Assembly (NCBI GenBank): GCA_013153635.1
Contig: JAADDZ010000015.1
Coordinates: forward strand, 62,001-126,000
Direction: 5' to 3'
Length of the DNA: 64,000 nucleotides
From: Aquificota bacterium
GTDB lineage: Bacteria > Aquificota > Aquificia > Aquificales > Hydrogenothermaceae
The position numbers were made by a program, and so were the translations under genes. The notes below the pieces were generated by a model that had not been told where the DNA came from, did not search any database, and saw only the letters and a program-made list of their open reading frames with translations. Below, piece after piece: positions 52,805 through 61,172 of this stretch (its first letter is position 1; each line of letters begins with the position of its first letter).

Positions 52805-54166
52805 ATGTTAGATAAAAGCTATCTTCAGCAGTGGGACAAGGAATATTTCTGGCACCCATTCACCCAGATGAAAGTTTACAGAGAAAAGGAGAATATTATT
52901 GTTGAAAGAGGTGAAGGTGTATATATATATGATATTTATGGAAATAGATATTTAGATGGTGTTGCCTCATTATGGTGCAATGTTCACGGTCACAATCACC
53001 CTAAGTTAAATAAAGCTATTATCCATCAGTTAAAAAAGATAGCTCACTTTACTACTTTAGGAGCTTCTAATATCCCAGCTATCGTTTTTGCTAAAAATCT
53101 TGTGGATATAGCTCCAGAAAAATTGACGAAAGTTTTTTATAGTGAAGATGGTGCTGAAGCTATGGAGATAGCGATAAAAATCGCTTACCACTATTGGCAT
53201 AATAAAGGAGAAAAACAAAAAAATAAATTTATAACTCTTAGTGAAGCTTATCATGGAGATACAATAGGAAGTGTGAGTGTTGGAGGGATAAATATTTTTC
53301 ACGAAAAATACAAACCGTTACTTTTTGATGTTTACAGATTGCCCTCTCCTTACAGAGAAGCGGTGAAAAAAGTAGGAAGGGATAAAGCCTTAGAATATGA
53401 CACCACAAAGCTTTTGATAGAAGAAGTTGAAGATTTTGTATTCCATCACCATCAAGAGATAGCTTCTATCGTTTTAGAGGGTGGAGTACAAGGAGCGGCA
53501 GGAATTTTACCTTTTCCTCATGGATACCTAAAAGAAATTAGAAGAATCTGTGACGAGTATGGGATATTGATGATAGTAGATGAAGTAGCTACAGGTTTTG
53601 GAAGGTCTGGTTATATGTTTGCCTGTGAAAGAGAAGGGGTAGAGCCGGATATTATGGCTTTAGGAAAAGGGATAACAGGTGGTTATCTGCCACTTGCGGC
53701 TACTTTGGTTTCACAGGAGATTTTTGAAGCTTTTTTAGGAGAATTTGGGGAGGCTAAGCAGTTTTACCATGGACATACATATACAGGAAACCCTCTTGCG
53801 TGCAATGTTGCTATTGCAAATCTGGAAGTATTTGAAGAAGAACAAACATTGAAAAAACTCCAACCTAAGATAAAGCTCCTACAGGAGAAACTAGAGGAGT
53901 TTTGGGATTTGGAACATGTTGGAGATGTTCGCCAGTTTGGATTTATGGCTGGGATTGAAGTTGTAAAAGATAAAAAAAGTAACGAGCCGTATCAGTACGG
54001 TGATATGGTTGGTTTTAAGATAGCTGATGAGATGCTTAAAAAAGGGATATGGATAAGACCTTTGGGAGACGTTATGGTGGTAATGCCTCCTTTGGTAATA
54101 ACTCACCAAGAACTTGAGTATTTCTTAGACTCTCTCAAAGAGAGTATTAGGACAGTTACAGAATAG
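52805..54166 (+). CDS. bioA: Adenosylmethionine-8-amino-7-oxononanoate aminotransferase
   Basis: A 453-residue class III aminotransferase of biotin synthesis. The N-terminal WHPFTQMK and the PLP-Lys motif MALGKGITGGYLPLAAT are typical of BioA; DEVATGFGRSGYMFACE precedes the Lys. GAGG precedes the ATG. It lies downstream of a short AT-rich gap after the fmt start. Its end overlaps dgt by 11 bases. Confidence 0.95.
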   Translation: MLDKSYLQQWDKEYFWHPFTQMKVYREKENIIVERGEGVYIYDIYGNRYLDGVASLWCNVHGHNHPKLNKAIIHQLKKIAHFTTLGASNIPAIVFAKNLVDIAPEKLTKVFYSEDGAEAMEIAIKIAYHYWHNKGEKQKNKFITLSEAYHGDTIGSVSVGGINIFHEKYKPLLFDVYRLPSPYREAVKKVGRDKALEYDTTKLLIEEVEDFVFHHHQEIASIVLEGGVQGAAGILPFPHGYLKEIRRICDEYGILMIVDEVATGFGRSGYMFACEREGVEPDIMALGKGITGGYLPLAATLVSQEIFEAFLGEFGEAKQFYHGHTYTGNPLACNVAIANLEVFEEEQTLKKLQPKIKLLQEKLEEFWDLEHVGDVRQFGFMAGIEVVKDKKSNEPYQYGDMVGFKIADEMLKKGIWIRPLGDVMVVMPPLVITHQELEYFLDSLKESIRTVTE

Positions 54167-55187
54167 CCCACCCTTTTGGGATAAAAATCTTTTCATATGT
54201 TTTTATGGCAAACCTGTCTGTCATGCCTGCTACATAGTCTACAGATGCTTGATTTGGGTCGTATTCTCCCCATTTTTTTAGGTATTTTTCGTAAAATGGT
54301 ATCTCATAATAGTTTTGAGTAAAGTATTCAAAAAGTGCTTTTACTATACCTTTTCCTTTTTCTAGCTCTTTTACAACCGGTTCAGATAAGTAAACATGTT
54401 CAAATAACCAGTCTCTCAATAGATACATCGTTTTATAGATTTTTTCTTCCATTACTATATGCTGGTATTTATCTTCTATCGTTGCATTGATAACACTACT
54501 TACTATTGTTTTTATCCTTTGTGATTTAGTTTCTCCAAGAACAGCTACGACCTGTGAAGGAATATCTGTGTAAGATATGATTTTAGCTCTTATTGCATCT
54601 TCTAAGTCATGATTTATGTATGCTATTTTGTCTGAAAGTCTTACTATTTCACCTTCTAAACTTTTAGGCATATTCCCTTTTGTTATCAGTGGAGATTTTC
54701 CTTTGCTGTGTTTTAATATTCCGTCTTTGACTTCTTCTGTTAGATTTAAGCCTTCTCCCTCATTTTCTAGCTTTTCTACTATCCGAAGGCTCTGTTTTGC
54801 GTGATGGTAGCTTGTTTTTCCTTCTCTTAGTATAAACTCTCCAGCATGTCCAAAAGGGGTGTGTCCTAGGTCATGTCCTAGTGCTATAGCTTCCGTTAGG
54901 TCTTCATTTAGTCTAAGGGCTTTGGCTATGGTTTTCGCTATCTGGGCTACTTCTAATGTATGGGTCATTCTTGTTCTGTAGTGGTCTCCTTCTGGAGCCA
55001 TAAAAACTTGGGTTTTGTGCTTCAATCTTCTAAAAGATTTAGAATGTAAAATTCTATCTCTATCTCTTTGAAACTTTGTTCTTATACTACACTCTTCTTC
55101 GTACTTGTTTCTCTTGGCTTCTTTACTTTTTGAAGCTCTACTATGGAGATATTTGTATTCTAGATTTTCTAGGTTTTCTCTAATCAT
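54156..55187 (-). CDS. dgt: dGTPase-like HD-domain triphosphohydrolase
   Basis: A 343-residue dNTP triphosphohydrolase family member. The HD metal site reads RTRMTHTLEVAQIAK with GHDLGHTPFGHAGE, then LSDKIAYINHDLEDAIRA; the N-terminal RDRDRILHSKSFRRLKHKTQVF is the family signature. It hydrolyses dGTP or other dNTPs to deoxynucleoside and triphosphate. AAGGT lies before the ATG. Confidence 0.92.
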   Translation of the reverse strand: MIRENLENLEYKYLHSRASKSKEAKRNKYEEECSIRTKFQRDRDRILHSKSFRRLKHKTQVFMAPEGDHYRTRMTHTLEVAQIAKTIAKALRLNEDLTEAIALGHDLGHTPFGHAGEFILREGKTSYHHAKQSLRIVEKLENEGEGLNLTEEVKDGILKHSKGKSPLITKGNMPKSLEGEIVRLSDKIAYINHDLEDAIRAKIISYTDIPSQVVAVLGETKSQRIKTIVSSVINATIEDKYQHIVMEEKIYKTMYLLRDWLFEHVYLSEPVVKELEKGKGIVKALFEYFTQNYYEIPFYEKYLKKWGEYDPNQASVDYVAGMTDRFAIKTYEKIFIPKGWAIL

Positions 55188-55269
55188 AGTACCTTCCCTT
55201 TACGAAAAACTGTTTTGTAACATTCTATAATAGAACTAATATGATATAAGTCATAAATATTTTAGGAAA

Positions 55270-55293
55270 TATTATTAGAATATTCTAATAATA
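55270..55293. promoter_or_regulatory. 24-bp perfect palindrome upstream of thioredoxin-like gene
   Basis: A continuous perfect palindrome centred on GAATATTC, 15 bases before the ATG of the TlpA-like gene. A 13-base dyad TTCTATAATAGAA lies about 35 bases further upstream at 55224-55236 and contains a TATAAT. The arrangement looks like a dimeric repressor operator overlapping a leader. The regulator is unknown. Confidence 0.55.
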
Positions 55294-55307
55294 CTAAAGG
55301 GTTAATT

Positions 55308-55802
55308 ATGAAAACCTTTACTTATTTTGCTTACTTTTTAATACTGTTACTCTTTGCTCCTTCTTTTGCACAAAAGAAAGCTCCCTATTTTGAACTTTTT
55401 GATGAAGATGGAAATACTGTAAAAAGCCATTCCTTAAAAGGTCAACCTACAGTTCTTGTTTTTTGGGGTATTAACTGCTCTAGCTGTAGAGAAGACCTTC
55501 CTAAAATGGAAATTCTGTACCAAAAATATAAGGAAAAGAATATCCGTTTTTTTGCTATCGTTATGGATAGCAGTTCCATAGATGAGATTAAAAAAAGGAA
55601 GATTCAGTGGAATTTTACTATTCCTGTTCTTATCGGGAACAAAAAAATCATGTATAAGTATAGAATAATAGGTGTCCCTATTACCTATATCCTTGATAAG
55701 GATATGAAAATTAAAAAGGTGCTATACGGAGTACAGCCTGTACAAAAAATAGAAAAAATCCTTTTACAGTTGTTAAAAAATGAAAAAACAGCTAAAAATT
55801 GA
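55308..55802 (+). CDS. Exported thioredoxin-like (TlpA/ResA) protein
   Basis: A 164-residue periplasmic thiol-disulfide oxidoreductase-like protein. A signal peptide covers about 1-21 (ending SFAQ), and a thioredoxin fold follows with active site CSSC in FWGINCSSCREDLPKM and the cis-Pro element GVPITYILDKD. TlpA/ResA-type proteins reduce apocytochrome c or other periplasmic thiols. AAAGGG lies upstream. The last codons contain the -35 element of the flgL promoter. Confidence 0.88.
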   Translation: MKTFTYFAYFLILLLFAPSFAQKKAPYFELFDEDGNTVKSHSLKGQPTVLVFWGINCSSCREDLPKMEILYQKYKEKNIRFFAIVMDSSSIDEIKKRKIQWNFTIPVLIGNKKIMYKYRIIGVPITYILDKDMKIKKVLYGVQPVQKIEKILLQLLKNEKTAKN

Positions 55803-55819
55803 CCTATCGATTCCGATAA
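55793..55819 (+). promoter_or_regulatory. Sigma-28 (FliA) promoter of flgL
   Basis: TAAAAATT (55793-55800), 11 bases, TCCGATAA (55812-55819): six of eight and seven of eight matches to TAAAGTTT-N11-GCCGATAA. It lies directly upstream of flgL, a known late-class flagellar gene in other bacteria. Confidence 0.8.
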
Positions 55820-55853
55820 TTATAACCAAGAAAAAATATATGTGAGTGAAGCT

Positions 55854-56795
55854 ATGAGAATCCCAGATATAGCTTTTTTTGATACTTTTATAAAGTACGA
55901 CCGACTAAAAGAAAAAGATATTAAAAAGTTTACCCAGCAACTTGCATCTGGGAAAAAGATTCTTACTCCTTCTGATAATACAGTAGATACTGTTAGGTCT
56001 TTGAGGCTTTCCAATATCGCTGACGACTTAAATGTGTACAGAAAAAATATAGATATTGTCAAATCTACTCTAGAGATTGCTGAAGATTCGTTAAGGTCTA
56101 CTGTAGATGCTATGCAGGAAACGAGAGTAGAGATTATTAGACTTCACAATACAGGTGTGCTTGACTATGAAGATGCACAGATAGTAAAAGATTTTTTAGA
56201 AGGTATGAGAGATTATGTTATTGATATGGCTAATGTAAAAGTAGGAGATTCCTATATATTTTCTGGAGTAAGAAATCAAATAACTCCTTTTGATTCTGCT
56301 GGAAATTACAGTGGAGCGGTAGAGGAGTCAAAAGTTTTTATATCAAAAGGTGTAGAAACCAGCAATAACTTTAGTGGAAAAGATTATTTTGGCGTTAATG
56401 AAATCACAAACAAAATAACGGTAGTAGAAGTGATAGACCAGATTATTAGTATAATTGATAGCGGTGATTTATCCCAGATTCATAACAGAACCATAAATCT
56501 ATCTATAGGTGGAAAATCCTATGGAGATGTAAAACTCTTAGAAGCTTTCGATATTGGTCTTTCTGAACTGATGAAGTACCAATCAAAAATCGGCTCTGAT
56601 GTAAACGTTATTGATAACATATATCAGCAACATCTACAGATAGAAGTTAATGTTAAAAATCTCCAATCAAAATTAGAAGACGCCGACTATGCATATGCTA
56701 TATCAGAACTAGAAAAAGCAAAAACGTCTTATCAAGCTTTGCTTTCATCTATCGCTCAAAATAAAGACCTTAGTTTGCTAAATTTTATTAGTTAG
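55854..56795 (+). CDS. flgL: Flagellar hook-associated protein FlgL (HAP3)
   Basis: A 313-residue hook-filament junction protein. The N-terminus MRIPDIAFFDTFIKYDRLKEKDIKKFTQQLASGKKILTP-like region matches FlgL/flagellin (start of the D0/D1 coils), with SLRLSNIADDL and the C-terminal YAYAISELEKAKTSYQALLSSIAQ. The ATG at 55854 gives the conserved MRI start; a GTG 12 bases before is the alternative. flgK is not adjacent. Its end overlaps the convergent kinase gene by eight bases. Confidence 0.9.
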   Translation: MRIPDIAFFDTFIKYDRLKEKDIKKFTQQLASGKKILTPSDNTVDTVRSLRLSNIADDLNVYRKNIDIVKSTLEIAEDSLRSTVDAMQETRVEIIRLHNTGVLDYEDAQIVKDFLEGMRDYVIDMANVKVGDSYIFSGVRNQITPFDSAGNYSGAVEESKVFISKGVETSNNFSGKDYFGVNEITNKITVVEVIDQIISIIDSGDLSQIHNRTINLSIGGKSYGDVKLLEAFDIGLSELMKYQSKIGSDVNVIDNIYQQHLQIEVNVKNLQSKLEDADYAYAISELEKAKTSYQALLSSIAQNKDLSLLNFIS

Positions 56796-58371
56796 AGTTT
56801 AGTTTTATCTCTATAATAAACCTTGTTCCTTTGTTATTGCTGTCTAAATTTATACTCCAACCGTGACTGTACACTATTTTGTAAACGATAGGTAATCCTA
56901 ATCCTGTACCTTTTGTTTTGGTGGAGAAAAACGGCTTAAATATTTTGTCTTTTATCTCTTCTGGAATACCTGTTCCAGAATCTTCAAAGGTTATTCTTAT
57001 TATTTTACTGTTCTGTTTTTCTATTAGTTTTGTCTGGATTTTAAATACCTTAGGTGGCTCTTTTTTTTCTCTAAGAGTATCTAATGCATTGATAGCAAGA
57101 TTAAGGATTATCTGTTTAAACAGATTTTTATCAAATTTTATTTTAGGTATATTAGTATCTAACTCTAATTGGAGCTGGATATTTTCATTTTTAAAATCAT
57201 CTTCTAACAGTTTTATACTTTCTTCTATCACAGAGTTTAGATTATGGTACTCAAATTTTGGCTCTATCAGTTTTGAAAAATTCAAGAAAGATACTGTTAT
57301 CTCGTTTAGCCTATTGACTTCGTTCCTGATAACAGTGGAAAATTCTTTTACCAAAGGGTTATTTACATTCCTTCTCATGTAATCAGCCGCGTTTCCTATA
57401 GCATATAGAGCATTTTTAATCTCGTGGGCTATCTTTGCACTCATCTCTCCCATACTTGCAAGACAGTTTAGAGTTTCCCTTTCTTTATATGCTTCTTCTA
57501 ACTTTTTTAAGTAATCTTGTAGGGAGGCTGTCATCATATAAAAGCTATACGTTAGCTCCTCTATCTCTCCTGACACAGAGTTTTTGTATTTTGGACAGTT
57601 TTGACACTCTCTTAAGGTTAGCTCTCCTAGCTCTTGCATGATTTTTGATGCATTTTCACTAGATAACCAACATTCTTCAGATATTCCCTTTGTACACTCT
57701 TTTGATAGTTTTGGTTTAAAAACTTTTTCTACTTTTAGGGGTTTATCTATGTTAGAGGCTAGATTTACTATCTTATCTTTTAGAACTTTGATAGGTCTAA
57801 TCATAATCCCAGAGATAACAAAAGTCCCTATAAAAGAAGCAAAAATCACAAAAAAGGATATGGATAGAGTTTGTATAGCGATTTTTAGAATATCAAAATC
57901 TACAGAAGCTTTTAAGATTTCTCTATCATATGAGGTTACTACGTACCCTATAGGGGTTGTTTCTACCGTAACTGGATAGAAATACTTGATTAGATTTTTA
58001 TTTTTTTCTAAAAAGGCTTCTTTTTTTTGACCAAATTTATCTAAAAGCTCCCGGGAAAACTTGCCAAGATTTCCAATATCAGAGTGTCCTATGATTCTAC
58101 CATCTATATCTAGAACTACTACTTCATCTATTGATTCTAAAGATGAGATAGTTTTTACCATCTCGTCGATTTTTTCTAGATTCCTTACGATAAAAAAATC
58201 TTTATAACTCTCTATTATGTTTACTATACTTTTGACTGTATTTTTTTCTCTTTCTTTTAAAAGGTTCTTCTCAAAATTAGCTACAGCAAAAAGAATAGAG
58301 CCTACTAAGATTATCAATATATAAACAGAAGTTAAAAAAGCTATTTTCCATTGTATTGATAGATTTTTCAT
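56788..58371 (-). CDS. Membrane histidine kinase with cysteine-rich insert
   Basis: A 527-residue sensor kinase. Two transmembrane helices (about 11-33 and 165-190) enclose a roughly 130-residue periplasmic domain. After the second helix and a HAMP-like segment there is an insert with four cysteines (about 227, 235, 257, 260; EECW and CQNCPKY), then the H-box AHEIKN (His about 317) and catalytic motifs NLAINALD, DSGTGIP and GTGLGLP. The type is NtrB/ZraS-like, matching the sigma-54 response regulator divergently encoded nearby. The start shares one base with the upstream binding-protein stop (TGATG). The cysteine insert may bind an Fe-S cluster, haem or metal. Confidence 0.9.
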   Translation of the reverse strand: MKNLSIQWKIAFLTSVYILIILVGSILFAVANFEKNLLKEREKNTVKSIVNIIESYKDFFIVRNLEKIDEMVKTISSLESIDEVVVLDIDGRIIGHSDIGNLGKFSRELLDKFGQKKEAFLEKNKNLIKYFYPVTVETTPIGYVVTSYDREILKASVDFDILKIAIQTLSISFFVIFASFIGTFVISGIMIRPIKVLKDKIVNLASNIDKPLKVEKVFKPKLSKECTKGISEECWLSSENASKIMQELGELTLRECQNCPKYKNSVSGEIEELTYSFYMMTASLQDYLKKLEEAYKERETLNCLASMGEMSAKIAHEIKNALYAIGNAADYMRRNVNNPLVKEFSTVIRNEVNRLNEITVSFLNFSKLIEPKFEYHNLNSVIEESIKLLEDDFKNENIQLQLELDTNIPKIKFDKNLFKQIILNLAINALDTLREKKEPPKVFKIQTKLIEKQNSKIIRITFEDSGTGIPEEIKDKIFKPFFSTKTKGTGLGLPIVYKIVYSHGWSINLDSNNKGTRFIIEIKLNSN

Positions 58372-59183
58372 CACTTTAACATAGGATACTGATTTAGTAT
58401 AGATTTATAATCTTTCAAAATATCAAAAAGTCCCGCTGGTGGTGGAACAAAAGCATCTATCCCAAGCCTTTTTAACGTCTTTTCATCATTTAGGTGATAG
58501 AGAGATTTTACGATTTTTCTAAACTTTCTTTTTGGGAGATTCGTTGACAGATTTACTACATATCTTGGGACATATGGAGATTTGGCAAGGATTTTTATAC
58601 CTTTATCTAAAAACTTTAGAGCGCTTTCTTCTTTTACACCTGCCGCATCAGCTAGTCCTGCTATTACAGCTAAGATAGCCGCTTTATCTGAACCAGAACT
58701 CCACAAGTCTGGAATATCTTCATAAGTTATCCCTTCTTTACTCAAAACATAAAGAGGCATAACACAATTACTGGCACATATGGAACTTCCTAAAGTAACT
58801 CTTTTGTCTTTTAGGTCTTTTACCGTTTTTATATCACTATCTTTTCTTACTACTATTACTCCTGACTCTAAAATCTGCCCATTTATCTTTATTACAGCAA
58901 CAGCATTTATATCAAAACCTCTATCTTTTAACTCAAAATACACAATAGGACAGGTTATAGACATATCTATCTGCTCTTTCTCATAAAGGTATAAAAGCTG
59001 GTCAACTTTTGCTATGATTTTAAGCTCTACAGGCTCATTTATCCGTTTTGCTAGGTATTCTGATAGGTTTTTGAATCTTTTATACTCTTGGACTGGATTT
59101 CCAGCAGATAATATAGCTAAAGTAAAGGCGTATGATAATTTATAAAAAAGAATTAGAAAAAGAATGCTACTTCTTTCTACCAT
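58371..59183 (-). CDS. PhnD-like periplasmic binding protein, orphan
   Basis: A 270-residue solute-binding protein of the phosphate/phosphite/phosphonate-binding (PhnD) superfamily. After a signal peptide (about 1-25) the typical fold starts AILSAGNPVQEYKRFKNLSEYLA, with SGVIVVRKDSDIKTVKDLKDKRV. Where PhnD proteins have a ligand-binding Ser/Thr-rich loop (STSG), this one has CASNC with Cys136 and Cys140, so the ligand may differ. No ATPase or permease is adjacent; it is coupled to the kinase gene, so a sensory role is inferred. AAAGGAAAAG precedes the ATG. Confidence 0.85.
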   Translation of the reverse strand: MVERSSILFLILFYKLSYAFTLAILSAGNPVQEYKRFKNLSEYLAKRINEPVELKIIAKVDQLLYLYEKEQIDMSITCPIVYFELKDRGFDINAVAVIKINGQILESGVIVVRKDSDIKTVKDLKDKRVTLGSSICASNCVMPLYVLSKEGITYEDIPDLWSSGSDKAAILAVIAGLADAAGVKEESALKFLDKGIKILAKSPYVPRYVVNLSTNLPKRKFRKIVKSLYHLNDEKTLKRLGIDAFVPPPAGLFDILKDYKSILNQYPMLK

Positions 59184-59694
59184 ACTTTTCCTTTATCTTT
59201 TTAAAGTCGTGTACAATGGCAGGAACCAATCTATAACCTTGGTCTTGTAAGACAGCCAGTTTAGCTACTCCGGCAGGTGTAAGTATAACAAATGGAAGTA
59301 CATCTTCTTTTGAGTAACCTAGCGCTCTTATAGCGTTGTAGCATACATAAAACTTTATCCCATAACCTTTATTAAAAGATTTCATTCTAGCTATAACATC
59401 TTTGAATTTTTCAAAATTATCTTTAACGAAGATAGCCACTTCAGGACCGTGACTTACAACCACTATTTCTACCTCTTCAAAAGGAGAATATTCAGAATAA
59501 GCTTTTAGATGATTTGATATATAGTTTAGAGCTTGGTTTACTGCTTCTGGACTTTGTAGATTCCAGTCATAGACTACTTTTGTAGAAGGATACGTACTGT
59601 CTGAAATCTCCAAAACAGCTTCCTTCTGTTTTTCTTTCGCTAATGAGGACAAAACCAGTACTAACATAGCCAAAATTAAAAAATTTTTAAACAT
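59167..59694 (-). CDS. Exported DsrE-family protein
   Basis: A 175-residue protein with a signal peptide (about 1-19, cleavage after SSLA) and a DsrE-like domain: VVVSHGPEVAIFV, YGIKFYVCYNAIRALGYSKEDVLPFV with a single conserved Cys at about 108, and TPAGVAKLAVLQDQGYRLV. DsrE proteins handle sulfane sulfur, usually in the cytoplasm; the exported form is typical of periplasmic sulfur oxidation settings. The ATG at 59694 has GGAGGAAAG; upstream in-frame extension is intergenic. It overlaps the binding-protein gene by 17 bases. Confidence 0.85.
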   Translation of the reverse strand: MFKNFLILAMLVLVLSSLAKEKQKEAVLEISDSTYPSTKVVYDWNLQSPEAVNQALNYISNHLKAYSEYSPFEEVEIVVVSHGPEVAIFVKDNFEKFKDVIARMKSFNKGYGIKFYVCYNAIRALGYSKEDVLPFVILTPAGVAKLAVLQDQGYRLVPAIVHDFKKIKEKYGRKK

Positions 59695-59783
59695 CTCTTT
59701 CCTCCAGAGCCTTTTTGTTTTGGTGTTACAAAAATAATATATTCTGTCATTTAAAATAGCAAATAAGTTAGTATATTCAAACA

Positions 59784-59810
59784 TTGCAGTATATTTATTA
59801 TATTTATAAT
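59784..59810 (+). promoter_or_regulatory. Candidate sigma-70 promoter of the response regulator gene
   Basis: TTGCAG (59784-59789), 15 bases, TATAAT (59805-59810), 30 bases before the TTG start. Spacing is short, so confidence is low. I see no GG-N10-GC sigma-54 element in this 146-base region on either strand. Confidence 0.35.
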
Positions 59811-59840
59811 ATATAAGGGTAAATATCTGGAGGTTTTTCA

Positions 59841-61172
59841 TTGAAAAAAAGAATACTTTTGATAGATGATGAGAAAAGTATCAGAAAGGTTATAAAAACA
59901 ATACTAGAGAGTGAAGGATTTGAAGTAGACACAGCAAAAACTAAACAAGAAGCTATAAATCTTCTACAGAAAAAAGATTTTGACATAATCCTTTGTGATT
60001 ATAGACTTCCTGACGGAACAGGTATAGAGATTCTAGAGTTTTTTAGAAAGTTTAACACTGCTGTTCCTTTTATCATAATAACCGCTTACGGCTCTATCAA
60101 CGGAGCAGTTGAAGCTGTAAAAAAGGGAGCTACCCATTATGTAGCAAAACCTATAAATGCAGAAAATCTGATTCAGATGATAAATTTCCATATATCTAAA
60201 CAAGAAAGTGATGAGATAAAAGAAAATGAGTTTCACGGGATAATAGGTAAAAGCAAAAGAATGAAAGAGCTTTTTAGAGAAATATCCATTATCGCAAATA
60301 CAGAATCCTCTGTTCTGTTAGAAGGAGAAAGTGGAACAGGAAAAGAACTCATAGCAAAAGCAATACATAACTTGTCAAAAAGGAAAAAAAATCCGTTTAT
60401 TGCGATAAACTGCTCTGCTATACCTTTGGAATTATTTGAAAATGAACTATTTGGACATGAAAAAGGAGCTTTTACTGGAGCAGTATCAAAGAAAACAGGT
60501 AAATTTGAACTAGCAGGAGAAGGTACATTATTTTTAGATGAAATATCAGAGATGCCAATAATAATTCAGGCAAAACTACTTCGGGTACTTCAAGAGAAAG
60601 AGTTTTACAGACTAGGCGGAACAAAACTAGTATGTGTAAAATGTAGAGTTATATCAGCTACCAATAAAGATATAGAAAAAATGGTAGAAGAAGGTAGTTT
60701 TAGAGAGGATTTGTTCTATAGGATAAATGTGATACATATAAAGATTCCTCCTTTAAGAGAAAGGAAAGAAGACATTCCCCTATTAGCAAAACATTTTTTA
60801 GAGAAATTCAGTAAGATAAACCTAAAAGATATTCACCATATAGACTGCCAAGCTATGGAAGCATTAATAAACTACAACTGGCCGGGAAATGTAAGAGAGT
60901 TAGAAAATGCGATAGAAAGGGCGGTCGTTATGTGTACTTCTGATACAATTAAGTTAGAACACCTCCCAAGGAGAATCACTCATAGCCAAAAAGAAGATGA
61001 TTTTCAGTACATAAATTCCACGAATCTAAATGAGATAGAAAAAAAAGTTATTCTAAAAGTTCTAGAAGAAGAAAACTGGAATCAGACAAAATCAGCCAAA
61101 AGATTAGGTATCTCTAGAAAACAGCTTAGAACGAAGATGAAGAATCTAGGTATCTTTCCAAAAAGAGTTTAA
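59841..61172 (+). CDS. Sigma-54-activating response regulator (NtrC/ZraR family)
   Basis: A 443-residue regulator. The receiver domain (1-115) has the acidic pocket Asp9/Asp10, phospho-acceptor Asp53 (LCDYRLPDG) and Lys103. The AAA+ domain has Walker A GESGTGKE (about 162-169), the sigma-54-contact loop GAFTGA (209-214) and Walker B GTLFLDEI. A Fis-type helix-turn-helix ends the protein (NQTKSAKRLGISRKQLRTKMK). TTG start, 7 bases after GGAGG. It is divergent from the DsrE-binding protein-kinase operon and is its probable partner. The last four bases overlap cmk. Confidence 0.95.
   Translation: MKKRILLIDDEKSIRKVIKTILESEGFEVDTAKTKQEAINLLQKKDFDIILCDYRLPDGTGIEILEFFRKFNTAVPFIIITAYGSINGAVEAVKKGATHYVAKPINAENLIQMINFHISKQESDEIKENEFHGIIGKSKRMKELFREISIIANTESSVLLEGESGTGKELIAKAIHNLSKRKKNPFIAINCSAIPLELFENELFGHEKGAFTGAVSKKTGKFELAGEGTLFLDEISEMPIIIQAKLLRVLQEKEFYRLGGTKLVCVKCRVISATNKDIEKMVEEGSFREDLFYRINVIHIKIPPLRERKEDIPLLAKHFLEKFSKINLKDIHHIDCQAMEALINYNWPGNVRELENAIERAVVMCTSDTIKLEHLPRRITHSQKEDDFQYINSTNLNEIEKKVILKVLEEENWNQTKSAKRLGISRKQLRTKMKNLGIFPKRV

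Noticed and set aside
59695-59840. Sigma-54 promoter between the DsrE gene and the response regulator
   Set aside because: No GG-N10-GC element on either strand, so local autoregulation through sigma-54 is not supported.
59695-59841. N-terminal extension of the DsrE-like gene to 59841
   Set aside because: The extension is AT-rich non-coding sequence; the ATG at 59694 has a perfect ribosome binding site followed by a signal peptide.
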